Source of the DNA: Cryptomeria japonica | Lineage: Eukaryota; Streptophyta; Pinopsida; Cupressales; Cupressaceae | Direction: 5' to 3' | Assembly (NCBI RefSeq): GCF_030272615.1 | Contig: NC_081409.1 | Span: 649,792,468 to 649,856,467, forward strand | Length of the DNA stretch: 64,000 nt | In this document: one piece after another, positions 11,882 through 21,770 of the stretch | How the letters are laid out: each line of letters starts with the position of its first letter | Position numbering within the stretch: position 1 is the stretch's first letter | The notes under the pieces: model-generated | The model's database searches: none | Seen by the model: only the letters and a program-made list of their open reading frames with translations | What the model was told of the DNA's origin: nothing | Made by a program: the position numbers and the translations under genes

Positions 11882-11897
11882 TGGTGAACCCGACGTG
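11882..11897 (+). promoter_or_regulatory. primer-binding site of element A
   Basis: TGGTGAACCCGACGTG begins three bases after the LTR end. Its TGG start fits pairing with a tRNA 3' CCA. Element D has the related AAGTGAACCCGAC and element F TGGTGAACATGAC. I could not name the tRNA. Confidence 0.7.
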
Positions 11898-11899
11898 AA

Positions 11900-13148
11900 C
11901 ATCCTTTCTGATTATTCATGGTTAGATCTGAAAATTGGATTCCTTGATTACATTTTCATGTTTGATCTTTTGCAAAGTTTAGAGGTTAATTGCATAAAAA
12001 CCCTAAATTTTCTTTTTAGTAATTGAGCTTGCGAAATGTTTAATTGTTAATGCTTGTTTTAGATCTACCCTTCTATTGCAAATTATCAATTCATATCTGT
12101 GCTTTAATTTTGAAAATTAAGTGGTTAAGTGACAAAACCCTAATTTTTGAAACCCTCTTGATTCAACCTTTGATTGATAATTTCACTGATCAAAACATCT
12201 CCAAATCAGCTGTAACTTTGGATTCCGCAATAAAATCATAATATCTTTCATCCTTGAAAATTTGGAAAAAAGTTGCGAGGACCGTGTGCACTCCGAGCGC
12301 CATCGTCCCCGACATTTTTTCTGAAATTTCGGGAGCTAGACCTTACTGTATTTTTCTGCTAAAATCCAGAATTTTGGCTGATTTTATCAATTCTAACACT
12401 TTCAAAATTACAGTCAAAGTTGGTCTTGTGATTGCTTGGATTAAGGCTTCTAATTATTCAAAAATTGTTGAAATTGAAATTTTGTGTCAAAATTGTGTTC
12501 TTACTGTCCTAAATCTGAAAAGTGTGTTAGTATTCATTCAAAATTTCAGTACTTTATTCAAATTCTTGCAATTTGTGACTTTTGAAATTAAGTGTTTAAT
12601 TACAACAACTCTGATTTCCACTTTCAAAATTGAATTTTGCGTGAAATTGAGTCAACTTTTAAATTTCAAAACTTGCATTGCTTTGGCTATTCCCTCTAAA
12701 ATCATAAAATTCAAAATTTCAGTTTCCCTCTCTTTTTCAAAATTCAAATTTTGCATTTTTCAACAATCTGGGTAGGGTTCAATTTTGAGATTGCAACTTT
12801 AATTTGGCCTATCTACAGATCGTAAAATCACTCAATTTTTTTAGGTTAGCTTTAAAATCATCATACCTTTCATCCCTGCAAATTTTGAAAAAAGTTGCGA
12901 GGACCGTGTGCACTCCGAGCACCACGGTCCCTGACATTTTTTCCGAAATTTCGGGAGATTGTCGTGATTGCATTTAACAGCTTAAATCTAGAAGATTGGC
13001 TGATTTTACTAAAATTTGCTACCTCTCAAATCCAAAATCTTCTCTCCCTCTCTAGTGCATGAGTTTTACAAAAATAAGTCCTACTTACACTATTCCCGTT
13101 AGATGAAGTCGTAGAATTAAGTCTTTCCGAGGTTTAATTACTGAGGAG
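11900..13148 (+). other. long AT-rich leader of element A with duplicated LTR-like motifs
   Basis: This ~1.25-kb region before gag is rich in AAATT and AAACCCTAATTTT blocks and has no convincing coding frame. Two copies of a motif block beginning GTTGCGAGGACCGTGTGCAC lie near 12272 and 12894. Each is followed by similar sequence through TTTCGGGAG about 75 bp later. The core GGACCGTGTGCAC also occurs once in each LTR (about 11479 and 17941). Confidence 0.75.
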
Positions 13149-16037
13149 ATGGAACCTAATTTGAATAGCCTTTTTAACGAGGACATGGGTAATTCCTCTA
13201 ATTCTCCTAATGATGAAGAAGCTCTCCATGAGGTTTCTGTAGAACAACTTGCGAAATTGGATAACCAATTTGACAATTTTCGACAATGGATGTCTCAAGA
13301 ATACCCAGATAGTCAAGCTCTTCCTTTAATTGAGGGTCTAAAACATATGCTTCAAAGTGATAAGAATGGAATTGATATTTTGCGTGGTATTGCACACATT
13401 GTGGATTCGAATGTGATGCCTATGAAGAGTTGTGCTGAAAAATTAGGTTATACACAACCTCCCACTCAAGCCAATCATTCTATTCCTTTGACAACTTCTA
13501 TTGCTAGCATACCTACCTTTACATCAAACATAATGGCTACTTCTATACAAGACATTCCGCCTATGATTACCAGTCATGGGGGCAATCCTTCCTCTTCAAT
13601 TAACCCTCTTCCTTCATTCAATCCGACTTCTTCATTCATTCCTTCAATGAGTGTTCCTATTACATCTCCACAAATGAACATGACGCAAGGGGGCAATTCA
13701 TTCAACCATTCCATTCCTCCTTGTAGTGTTCCTCCTTTCCAATCATCTCCTATGACTAACTATCATAGTGTCCCACCACCTTACTCTTTACCTTCTTTCA
13801 ATAACATAACACCTCCATCTCAATCTAACACATCTAATATGAACTCCTCAACTGAAGCGACCATTAACAATCTTGCACAAACTGTCTCTTCTTTACAGCA
13901 ACAAATTGCTTCTATGAATCAATCTAAGTTTAGTATGCCCACATTTGATGTTGTGAGCCCACTTTCTCTTGACATTGTTCAAGCTATCCCTCCTAAACAT
14001 GTTGAAATCCCGCATTTGGAGCTTTATAATGGTAAAGGTGATCCTCTAACACATGTTAAGACTTTTCAAACAATATGTACCGATTTTGCTTATGACCAAA
14101 GGTTGCTTGCAAAATTGTTTACTAGAACATTAAGAGATAAAGCCCTACAATGGTATTGCTCGTTGCCTTCTTATTCTATTACTTCTTTCGAACAACTTGC
14201 AAATGCTTTCATTCAACAATTTCAAAACAATATAAGTCCTAAAGTTACTTTGATTGATTTAATGCATTGTAAACAAGGTGTTAAAGAAAAAGTGATTGAT
14301 TTCATTGGTAGATATAAGCATTTGTATGCTCAAATTTCTTTTCCAGTGCCTGACAATGATATTCAAAGAATCTTTATTTCTAATTTACAAAAAGATATTC
14401 GAGATAAACTTCTGTTTTCTGAGTTTACTTCTTTCCAACAGTTGTGTGCAACTCTTCACAATTATCAACTGACTATGAGTCAAATGGAACAATCACATCC
14501 TATGGCTCCGAGTGATAAGGGTGATAGCAGTCAACAACCATTTGGAAAGTTTAAACCGAACAGAGATTCCATCAAATTCAATGAAAACATCATCAACAAC
14601 AATGTGAATGCAGCATCAGGTGTGCCTCCTATTTCTAAGTTTTTTAAGAAAGAAAGAAAGTATACTCCTTTGAATGAATCATTGCATAGTATTATGAATA
14701 AGCTATTGGAACAAAATGTGCTTACTCTTCCTCCTATAAGGCAAATTGATCCTGCAAAGATAAATTCACCTTATTTTGATAACAAAGCTTTTTGTCAATT
14801 TCATCGTCAACCTGGGCATGATACTGAAAAATGTTTTTCTTTAAAGAGTAAAATTCAAGATTTGATTGATAATAATACTATCTCTGTTTCTGGAGTGAAT
14901 GATAAAGGCAACACATCTGTAGCTCCTCCTAACCAAAATCTTCAGATTTTTACTGATCCACTACCTTCTCATACCTCTAATGCGATTGAGGCTAATGATT
15001 CCTCTTTCTCATCTGATGGTCTTGTGTCTATGACTCCGAATGTGATTAACTTTGTAGAGCAGCAAGAAATCCCTAAAGAACCTTCCATCACATTTGATTC
15101 TAGTGAAACTATCAGGGCACCTGATGGTCCTTTATACATAGTTGCAAAAGTCAAGAATACACCTTGTCGTGGAGTGCTTATTGATCCTTCATGCATGGTT
15201 AATGTTATTACTGAAGAATTTCTTTTTACTTTGCAATTGAATCAAGTGATCTATGACAAAACAGATGTGATTGTGAAATTATTTGATGCATTTTCTTCTC
15301 CTGCAATTGGTTCTATTACATTACCTATTGAGGTCCATAACAAATCCCTTGATGTGAACTTTGCTATTATACCTTCATCCAAACAATTTCGTGTGAAGCT
15401 TGGCTATCCTTGGCTATCTTCCATGAAAGCTATTGCTTCTCCTATTCACAAGTGTTTGAAATTTCCCCATAATGGTGAAGTTGTTACTGTCAATCATAGT
15501 CTCTTTAAACCAGTTGAAAGAACTTCTAGCGTTCCTATTGATTACTTTTGGCCTAAACAATTCCAATCCCTTCCTCCGCGAAGTGATCATCTTTTCAAAT
15601 CTTATCAAAAATGGAAAACATATATGATCCTATCTCTAAGTGAACCTAGAACACCTAAACTTGATATTCCTATCGTTCTTGAGAAGGAAGTTCTTCCTTT
15701 GAAAGATAAAACTAATGTCTTGCCTCAAGAAGATTCCCAACCCATCCCTATGGATGTGACTATGTCTATGCCTAATAAACTTCCTAAAAGTAGACCTATA
15801 CCTCCTCGTCATGATGGACTTGGTCTTCTTCCTAAACCAAAAATTCCTCCTTTATATGGAGCAGTTCCTCCTCCTTCCTTTTATAGAGAGAAGAGACCTT
15901 CTTCTTCTCCTATTATCCAGCCTAAGAGACCACAACCCAAACACCCAAGTGATAAGGATGAGAACATTCCTCCTCCTCAATCTTCTCCACTTCCTACTAA
16001 GACTAGACGAAATCATTCTGCACGTGAACGCCGATGA
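13149..16037 (+). CDS. Gag-protease polyprotein (element A)
   Basis: A 962-codon open frame. Residues ~100-235 are a low-complexity Ser/Pro/Thr/Asn linker. A Retrotrans_gag-like domain lies at ~295-445 and includes the block ALQWYCSLP. A zinc knuckle at 549-562 has the plant gypsy form CX2HX4HX4C. A retropepsin-like segment follows at ~665-760 (GVLIDPSCMVNVITEEF, Asp679). The C-terminus (~870-962) is Pro/Arg/Lys-rich. Gag would build the particle and bind RNA; the protease would mature it. The catalytic triplet is Asp-Pro-Ser instead of Asp-Ser/Thr-Gly, so activity is doubtful. The ATG at 13149 is the first in the open frame after the leader. The intact length suggests recent function. The frame ends at a TGA at 16035, after which the same frame stays open for another 141 codons. 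Confidence 0.85.
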   Translation: MEPNLNSLFNEDMGNSSNSPNDEEALHEVSVEQLAKLDNQFDNFRQWMSQEYPDSQALPLIEGLKHMLQSDKNGIDILRGIAHIVDSNVMPMKSCAEKLGYTQPPTQANHSIPLTTSIASIPTFTSNIMATSIQDIPPMITSHGGNPSSSINPLPSFNPTSSFIPSMSVPITSPQMNMTQGGNSFNHSIPPCSVPPFQSSPMTNYHSVPPPYSLPSFNNITPPSQSNTSNMNSSTEATINNLAQTVSSLQQQIASMNQSKFSMPTFDVVSPLSLDIVQAIPPKHVEIPHLELYNGKGDPLTHVKTFQTICTDFAYDQRLLAKLFTRTLRDKALQWYCSLPSYSITSFEQLANAFIQQFQNNISPKVTLIDLMHCKQGVKEKVIDFIGRYKHLYAQISFPVPDNDIQRIFISNLQKDIRDKLLFSEFTSFQQLCATLHNYQLTMSQMEQSHPMAPSDKGDSSQQPFGKFKPNRDSIKFNENIINNNVNAASGVPPISKFFKKERKYTPLNESLHSIMNKLLEQNVLTLPPIRQIDPAKINSPYFDNKAFCQFHRQPGHDTEKCFSLKSKIQDLIDNNTISVSGVNDKGNTSVAPPNQNLQIFTDPLPSHTSNAIEANDSSFSSDGLVSMTPNVINFVEQQEIPKEPSITFDSSETIRAPDGPLYIVAKVKNTPCRGVLIDPSCMVNVITEEFLFTLQLNQVIYDKTDVIVKLFDAFSSPAIGSITLPIEVHNKSLDVNFAIIPSSKQFRVKLGYPWLSSMKAIASPIHKCLKFPHNGEVVTVNHSLFKPVERTSSVPIDYFWPKQFQSLPPRSDHLFKSYQKWKTYMILSLSEPRTPKLDIPIVLEKEVLPLKDKTNVLPQEDSQPIPMDVTMSMPNKLPKSRPIPPRHDGLGLLPKPKIPPLYGAVPPPSFYREKRPSSSPIIQPKRPQPKHPSDKDENIPPPQSSPLPTKTRRNHSARERR

Positions 16038-16463
16038 AAGTGTCGTCTTAGGGCTCAAGCAGCTGCTTCTCAAACTTTGCAATCTCCAAAAACACCTTCA
16101 ACAAGCATTATTCCATTTTCTCCAAAATCTCCTAAACATAAGATGCATGATGGTCTTGATCTTGTGCAGGTTAAAGATCCTATTTTTATAAATCTTGATG
16201 ATGATATAGATGAAAATATTATTCATTATTCTGATAGTGAATATGAACTTGTTGATATTGATAACCATTTATCTAACGAATTTTCTAAAGCACTTATCCT
16301 AGCTCCTAGACAAGAACAACGTGGCTCGGAACATGAACATAGCCCTTGTTTGGATCTTGTGATAGCTCCATCTGCTGTGTTGGATGTTCTTCCTCTAGCG
16401 TGTTCCCTACCTTCCCGAAACATTGATCAGCAAGATCGAGGGGTAGATGACGTGCTAGACTAG
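16038..16463 (+). CDS. in-frame continuation of the element A polyprotein after a TGA
   Basis: The reading frame stays open from 16038 to the TAG at 16461-16463, exactly in phase with the frame that ends at 16037. The segment begins with a basic stretch (KCRLRAQAAASQT) that matches the basic tail just before the stop. Then come a Ser/Pro region and an acidic region (INLDDDIDENIIHYSDSEYE). The simplest view is that the TGA is a recent mutation of an Arg CGA codon by loss of a methylated CpG. Programmed readthrough is an alternative. No known domain is recognised in this tail. Confidence 0.55.
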   Translation, partial: KCRLRAQAAASQTLQSPKTPSTSIIPFSPKSPKHKMHDGLDLVQVKDPIFINLDDDIDENIIHYSDSEYELVDIDNHLSNEFSKALILAPRQEQRGSEHEHSPCLDLVIAPSAVLDVLPLACSLPSRNIDQQDRGVDDVLD

Positions 16464-17179
16464 TTTCGTTAGCATAGCAGATTCTTTCCTCCTCTCTTTT
16501 GTTACTTCTTCTATATGTTATTCTCATTCTTCTATTTGTTGTCCTTAGTGTTGTCTACTTGAGGATGATGCAAAGCATTGAGATCTCTTTTGGTCTCTCT
16601 CATGTTGACTCAAAAGACACGTGTGTTCCCTTCTTCTAGGTGACCTTCCTTGATTGGGGAATGAAGAACAATTATGCATACATACATATGATATACATGA
16701 ATACTGATCCCGAGGAAAGTGAAGTCACCTTGTGCTTTGTGTTTTGTGTCTATTATCCTTGGGTTTATCTCACACTTGGGGGCTAAATCTTTGTGATAAC
16801 GTCCTCCTTTCCCTTCTCATTTCTTATGTGTATCACTACCTTAAAGCAATCACCCCCGTTGAGGCGTGTGCGATCGCTTTAACGTAGGGGGGCATACACC
16901 CCGTCTATCCCTTCGAGATACTTGAAAATTTCTTGGCGAACTTAGCTTTGCCTTGAAAATTTTTGGTATTTCTCTTGCATGACTCATAGTGAGGGAACCT
17001 TACTACTGACAGTCATGGTTCTCCCTCACGATCTTCCCTTTTACTTTGTCAATCGAAGTCGTAAGATCCTTAGTCCACTAGGGGCTTGGTGTATCTTGCC
17101 TCCTTGACATGGTGAAAGTCTTTCAATGTTGTTTCCTTGTACTTTACCGGAAGTATGAGCGTATGCCTATACTCCTGCT
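16464..17179 (+). other. 3' untranslated region of element A
   Basis: No RT, RNase H or integrase motif appears in any frame. Near 16768 there is a purine-rich ACTTGGGGGCTAAA that nearly repeats the true polypurine tract at 17180. A pair of inverted GATTGCTTTA-like blocks lies at about 16833-16882. Short C and G runs surround them. Confidence 0.6.
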
Positions 17180-17194
17180 AAAGTGGGGGCTAAA
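17180..17194 (+). promoter_or_regulatory. polypurine tract of element A
   Basis: AAAGTGGGGGCTAAA lies directly before the TG of the 3' LTR. In this class it primes plus-strand DNA synthesis. Confidence 0.75.
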
Positions 17195-18340
17195 TGTAGC
17201 GTCCTAAAATTGTGAAACTTGCAATTTCGACTGCATTTGGGTCTTCACGATGGCGATGCAACACGGAACCTGAATGGAGACCCCGAAACTTGTCCACGAC
17301 ACCAAAAACTGCATTTTTCCAGCACCCTGCCTGATCCCTCCTTGCACCCTGCTGTCCCGGGAGGTGGGACTAGAGCGCCCAACGCCCTGGTCCTTCAGGA
17401 CTAGGGCGCCCAGTGCCCTGGTCCCCCAGGACCATGGCGCCCAACGCCCTGGTCCCTGGCCCTATTTTGGGCCCGGTCTCCTATGGGACTTCGGGTCTTT
17501 TTGTTTGCAAATTGGAAAATATCATTTCCTGGTCAGCCTAAGGTCGGGAAAATCAGTCTATCAGCCCTAATTGACAAGTATATAAACTACATTTTCCTCT
17601 CTCATTTGGATGGAGAAAAAAAAAGAAGGACATATGTGTACAAGCATGAAAATGATACTCAAACATTCAAGCATTCAAGCATTCAAACATTCCTTCAAGC
17701 AATTGATCATTCTAAGTCTCCATTCAAGGCTAAGTGTTGCATTCAAGACAAGGATTCAACCATTGAAGAGGAGATCACATACTACAACATACAACATACA
17801 ACATACAACAACATCTATACCTTCGCACATAAGGATACAAACATCCTTACAACAAGGTTGCAGGTACGCGGCTGAAATTGCAGATCTGGAATCCTTGTGT
17901 AGAGATGAACAAATCCCCCTTCATTTCGCGGATTTTTCGGAGGACCGTGTGCACGCCAGGCGCCATCGTCCCATCAACTTTCGCTCAAATTTGCAGGACA
18001 GTGCCGTATCAACATTTTACTGCTAATTCCAGGTCCGCAGCTTCATCCTATATCCCTATCTCAGTTTATAAGCGAATCTTTCTCACTTTCTATGCATTCC
18101 TAGCTTGATCATTCTATGCACATTCTTTACAAAAGAGGGTAGCCTTGCTATCTTAACCCTTGAAACTCATTTATAATCCAATCTTGTGTTGTGTGGGATT
18201 GGATCTTGTGGGTTTCAACCCCTCTTTTGAATGTAAAGTCTCCCCTAAGTGAAAACCGTCAACCCTAGTAACCTCTCTTCTCTCTCCTTGGAGTTGGAAG
18301 AGGGGAGAGCAACTAGGGTTCGATTATTTTCCGCTTTACA
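17195..18340 (+). repeat. 3' LTR of element A
   Basis: The LTR is 1,146 bp, 45 bp longer than the 5' copy. The gain is one extra ~33-bp unit in the GC-rich minisatellite (about 17370-17455, three units against two) plus extra ACAACAT units near 17785-17805. The TATA box is at 17579-17586. Confidence 0.9.
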
Positions 18341-18345
18341 TTTTC
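18341..18345. repeat. right target-site duplication of element A (TTTTC)
   Basis: An exact copy of 10773-10777. Element B gag sequence resumes right after it in the minus orientation. Confidence 0.9.
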
Positions 18346-18681
18346 AAATTCAAAATACTTCTCCATCTCCGAGATCCAATCCATCAATTCATTTGAATCT
18401 AACTTCCCATCATATTTTGGTGGGGTAAAATGAGGTTTAGTATTCGCCCTACTCAAAACCCTCGAAAACCTTTCCTCATCCGGATCAACCGTCGGTAGGT
18501 TTGCTTGTTCTGTCAGGGCTTCTTCTCCTTCATCTTCACTTACATCTTCAATATGTCAGCCTCTTCTCTGGGCTGTCTCCACAGCTTATAATCAGGCTAC
18601 TATTCCTTGCAACATCTCCATCACAGTAGGCTCTGCATTCCCACGTGCTCTGCCATTCCTAGCTCCTCTTCGCGCCATCGT
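18346..18681 (-). pseudogene. gag N-terminus of element B
   Basis: On the minus strand the frame starts MARRGARNGRARGNAEP near 18681. Two or three in-frame stops follow, then DPDEERFSRVLSRANTKPHFTPPKYDG and DWISEMEKYFEFE, the usual N-terminal end of a chromovirus gag. It breaks at the element A insertion and resumes at 10772. Together with 9944-10772 it makes one gag gene. Confidence 0.7.
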
Positions 18682-18772
18682 TCATGCTAGTCCTTTGTAG
18701 TTGTAGGTCGGATCCGCAATCCTCCACCCTACAACAAAATTTTAGGACACGCAACCTCCAGAACAAAACTTC

Positions 18773-18784
18773 GCTCTGATACCA
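18773..18784 (-). promoter_or_regulatory. initiator-Met primer-binding site of element B
   Basis: The minus strand reads TGGTATCAGAGC, the standard complement of the plant initiator methionine tRNA 3' end, two bases inside the LTR border at 18787. It fixes the orientation and 5' end of element B. Confidence 0.85.
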
Positions 18785-18786
18785 CT

Positions 18787-19588
18787 TGATGCAGTCACCA
18801 GTGAGGAAGGACCTCAAAGAGATCAATCTGGACGTATCGGTATACCTTGCATAGACACTCCACAAGAAGGGTTTTTACTACACCTAATTCAAGGTGGAAG
18901 AAATAAACTTCACAACTTTAAATAACTACATCACAACACAACTCATGAAAATCTATAACAAAGTATATTTTCTCTACAAAAGATGCTAAATAATTAAACA
19001 GAACTACAAGGAAGAAAGAACCTCACAAATAGCAATGCCAAATCACTTAAATTTATACAATATGATAGAAAATGAAAGAAGATAACACTTATCTATTGAT
19101 ATCAAAAGGTAGTCTGATATAAAAAATCCAGAGTTACAAATCTCTCTCTGCAATAAAGACCTTTGAAAAATGAGTTACAATAATTCTCGTGAATGAAAAG
19201 AACTAACTTCAAAAATGAAGTTTGGACAATATTTATGCTTTTTCCAAGCAGTTAAAAGATAATAGGAATCCCAGCCTCCTTGGTTGAATGCAACTAAAAA
19301 CCCTACTTTTTAGGTCCCTAAAAGACACTAAAAAGGCTTAAAAATGGAGAAATGGTCAAACCATGACCATACATGCCATAATAACACTTCAAAGCATGCC
19401 TAGATATACTCTAAGAGTCCTAAAATGACAAATAAACTCTCCTAGATTCTTTCTCCAATGTTCCCAACTTCTCTCAACTCCTCCCCTTTTCATAGCACAC
19501 ATGCCCTATATCTTTGGCACTTGTCATAAATTTTATTCTTATCTCCCTATTTGACTTGGCACTTGTCATTATTTTATTAGCTACATCA
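18787..19588 (-). repeat. LTR at the 5' end of element B (does not match the 3' LTR)
   Basis: In plus orientation it begins TGATGCAGTCACCAGTGAGG and is similar to the inner end of the 3' LTR (5901 onward) for about 46 bp only. The rest looks unrelated. A plausible outer end is CTACATCA at 19581-19588, giving ~800 bp, but that boundary is weak. Confidence 0.45.
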
Positions 19589-20504
19589 CTTTAACTTGGC
19601 TCTATAAATAATATTCATCACTTAATATTTATTAGGTGATTTACAACTCAATATTCATTAAGTGATCGGTTATAAATTACTTAACAAATATTATTTGATT
19701 TCTAAAAGAGATGTAACGTAAATATCTAATCACCCTAATACCCACGAGGGTATTTGTTAGAAAGGGAAAAAATGCTAAAAGGAAGGCGAAAATGGCTAAG
19801 TATCATCAATATATTAGGGTAATAGAAACCTTAAGTCATTAATTTCATCTTCTTTGGCATTCACCATTTTCATTTTGCTTTGTTGCTTAGCACCACTATG
19901 AGGATTTTCCCTTCTTTGAGGTTTTTCTGGAAGCTTTCTTGGAAGATTTTGCAAGAATTCGATGCAATTTTAAAACCCATCAACAGGCCGATACAGGTAG
20001 CTTTTCCTCCATACAAAACAACTCGATTTTGAACTGCTTAATGAATAGCTTCCTGTATGTTTTCATTTGTTGCATCTTGAGGCTACATTTTCTGATTTAA
20101 AAGAAGAACACATTGCCTTACAGTTTGTAGACAGTCATGATTCTTGGATCTTGCATTTCTTTATTTGTGAGCTTTCAAAAAATATGCATAGTGGCTTCAT
20201 TTCACTATTTTCCCCTGCATATCTCACCGTGGATTTGGTTATTTTCAATCTTATTGCCTTGCTAGAGGTCGTAGCTTTCTATGTGAATTTCATGCCTCGT
20301 TATGCTTTTAATTCACTATATCTTAATGCATTTAGCAGTTTACCAATCATTGTTTTTTCAGATTCCTTATGACATTAATGAGCAACCTTGATCTTTCTTA
20401 TGATTGCTCTCTCAAAATGGTGATCATCTCTACTACTATCTCTGCTTTGTGACCTTAAATGGCATTATATTCTATGGATTGATGCATTGACATCTTTATA
20501 GACT
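19589..20504. other. unassigned sequence between elements B and C
   Basis: AT-rich with many TTTATT runs and no supported gene. The 101-codon plus-strand frame at 20067-20372 is hydrophobic and shows no recognisable motif, so I do not call it. Confidence 0.35.
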
Positions 20505-20509
20505 CCTTT

Positions 20510-21408
20510 TGATGTAGGAGCACCGGTCTAGTTCTTACCAATTGGACAGTTTTCAGTGGATTTGCTTGAGATCGTGGCATTTCTTCATGTTTGAGTGTTT
20601 AGCATTGTGGTTTTGGGTTTATTCCCTTGTATTCGTGATCTTTTTCATGTTCAAGTTTCATAGCATTTGGATTTGTTTCCGATGAGATGTCGATCTTGAT
20701 ATTGGCCCAATTGATATGTTCTTACCAATTAGTCTAGTAGTGTGTTGAGCGAGGTTGGATTGGGTTGCAGGTGATCTCCATGACTTGCGGATCATTGGAG
20801 ATGTTGCTTCGGGCCTTGGCTGGTATTTTTGGAGCTCCGTGCATTGTTTTATGTTTTGGAGTTGTTCCTAGTGATTGAGCCGACTTGTTATTGTTTACAC
20901 CTTTCATAAACCGGTTGGTCTTTGGGCAGACTTCATCAAGTTATTATTATTTGTGGATGGTATAAATAGAAGTTTATGAATCATTTGAGAGGACAAGAAG
21001 TTAGAATATTGAAGACAGAGTTTTGAGATCGAGCGAAGATGTAGATTTGGTGAGATTCTTATCCAGTTGGACTAAGGCCAGAAGGCTGAGGTCCGGATTA
21101 GGGTAGAACCGACAAACTATTCTCAGAAGCTGATAGGATATGTGGATGATCTGCGGATCTAGTAATTATGTTGTAAGCATAATTTTTATCTCGAACTACG
21201 ATCCAATATGTGGCATGTGTAACTCTCCAGATTGTAATAATATTTATTCAAGTTATTTACCGGTTATGTGTTCAGTTATGTTACTGGTTGTCCTTTTTGT
21301 TGTTTCTAGCATCTTGTTATCGGTTACTGGTATGTTTTTGCATGATTTATGTGTTAAGATGCAAGGTTGGGTTGTCCTTCATTGGATCTCCCTCCCTTGA
21401 CTACGTCA
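20510..21408 (+). repeat. 5' LTR of element C
   Basis: It starts TGATGTAGGAGCACCGG and ends CTACGTCA. A TATA box (TATAAATA) lies at 20961-20968. Several CCGGTT-like motifs occur along it. Confidence 0.85.
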
Positions 21409-21410
21409 AG

Positions 21411-21421
21411 TGGTATCAGAG
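21411..21421 (+). promoter_or_regulatory. primer-binding site of element C
   Basis: TGGTATCAGAG sits two bases after the 5' LTR, matching the initiator methionine tRNA. The same AG spacer occurs in element B. Confidence 0.8.
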
Positions 21422-21770
21422 ATGGTTTGTGAACATATTATTGGACAGAGTGTTGTTTGTGCACTGGCTGGTTGAATAGGAAATTTAGGTAACTTGTGGA
21501 CTTGTTCAAATCACCGAATGTGAGGCAGAGAAAGGCTTTCAGGTAGATCGTAGATCCTAGAGCTTGGTCTTGAGGCAGTTAGTGGGTGGTGACTTGAACA
21601 AATCGTCGATTGAGGCAGGCTGCAATTTTGGACTGGTAGATCGTCGTGGAGAGGCAACCGGAAGCTGTAGTCAGATCGCCGAAACCCCTGAGGAAGTTGC
21701 AAGTACCTGCTGGTAGATTACCGAACCAGATCAAGTGATGGGACTCACTTTTAAATTAACTCTAAGAGTC
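21422..21770 (+). other. internal domain of element C
   Basis: The core is ~350 bp and non-coding. It contains three imperfect copies of GGTAGATCG/GGTAGATTA (about 21544, 21630 and 21712). The last 40 bp resemble the sequence before the 3' LTR of element B. Confidence 0.7.

Larger units (their letters stand above)
10778..18340 (+). mobile_element. element A: gag-protease-only LTR retrotransposon inserted in element B
   Basis: A complete 7.56-kb element with TG/CA LTRs, primer site, leader, one long gag-protease frame, polypurine tract and a perfect 5-bp target duplication. It lies inside the gag of element B in the opposite orientation. Between the end of its frame (16463) and the 3' LTR (17195) there are only ~730 bp with no RT, RNase H or integrase motifs in any frame. 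It is therefore built like a TR-GAG class non-autonomous element and would need pol proteins in trans. Comparing the LTRs by eye gives roughly 25-30 substitutions over about 1.05 kb aligned, many of them C/T or G/A, so it is much younger than B. Confidence 0.9.
5901..19588 (-). mobile_element. element B: decayed chromovirus (Ty3/gypsy), split by element A
   Basis: In minus orientation the parts run in order: initiator-Met primer site (18784-18773), gag start (18681-18346), the rest of gag (10772-9950), protease, RT, RNase H, integrase and a C-terminal chromodomain (to ~6670), then the 3' LTR (6628-5901). Element A is inserted within gag; removing A and one copy of its TTTTC duplication rejoins the gag frame. 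Stops and frameshifts are spread along all domains, so the copy is dead. Its two LTRs share only their last ~46 bp, and I find no matching target duplication. Chromodomains of this class steer integration toward particular chromatin. Confidence 0.8.

Noticed and set aside
20067-20372. A hydrophobic 101-codon frame as a membrane protein gene
   Set aside because: Composition is explained by a T-rich plus strand; no motif, splice context or homologous repeat supports it.
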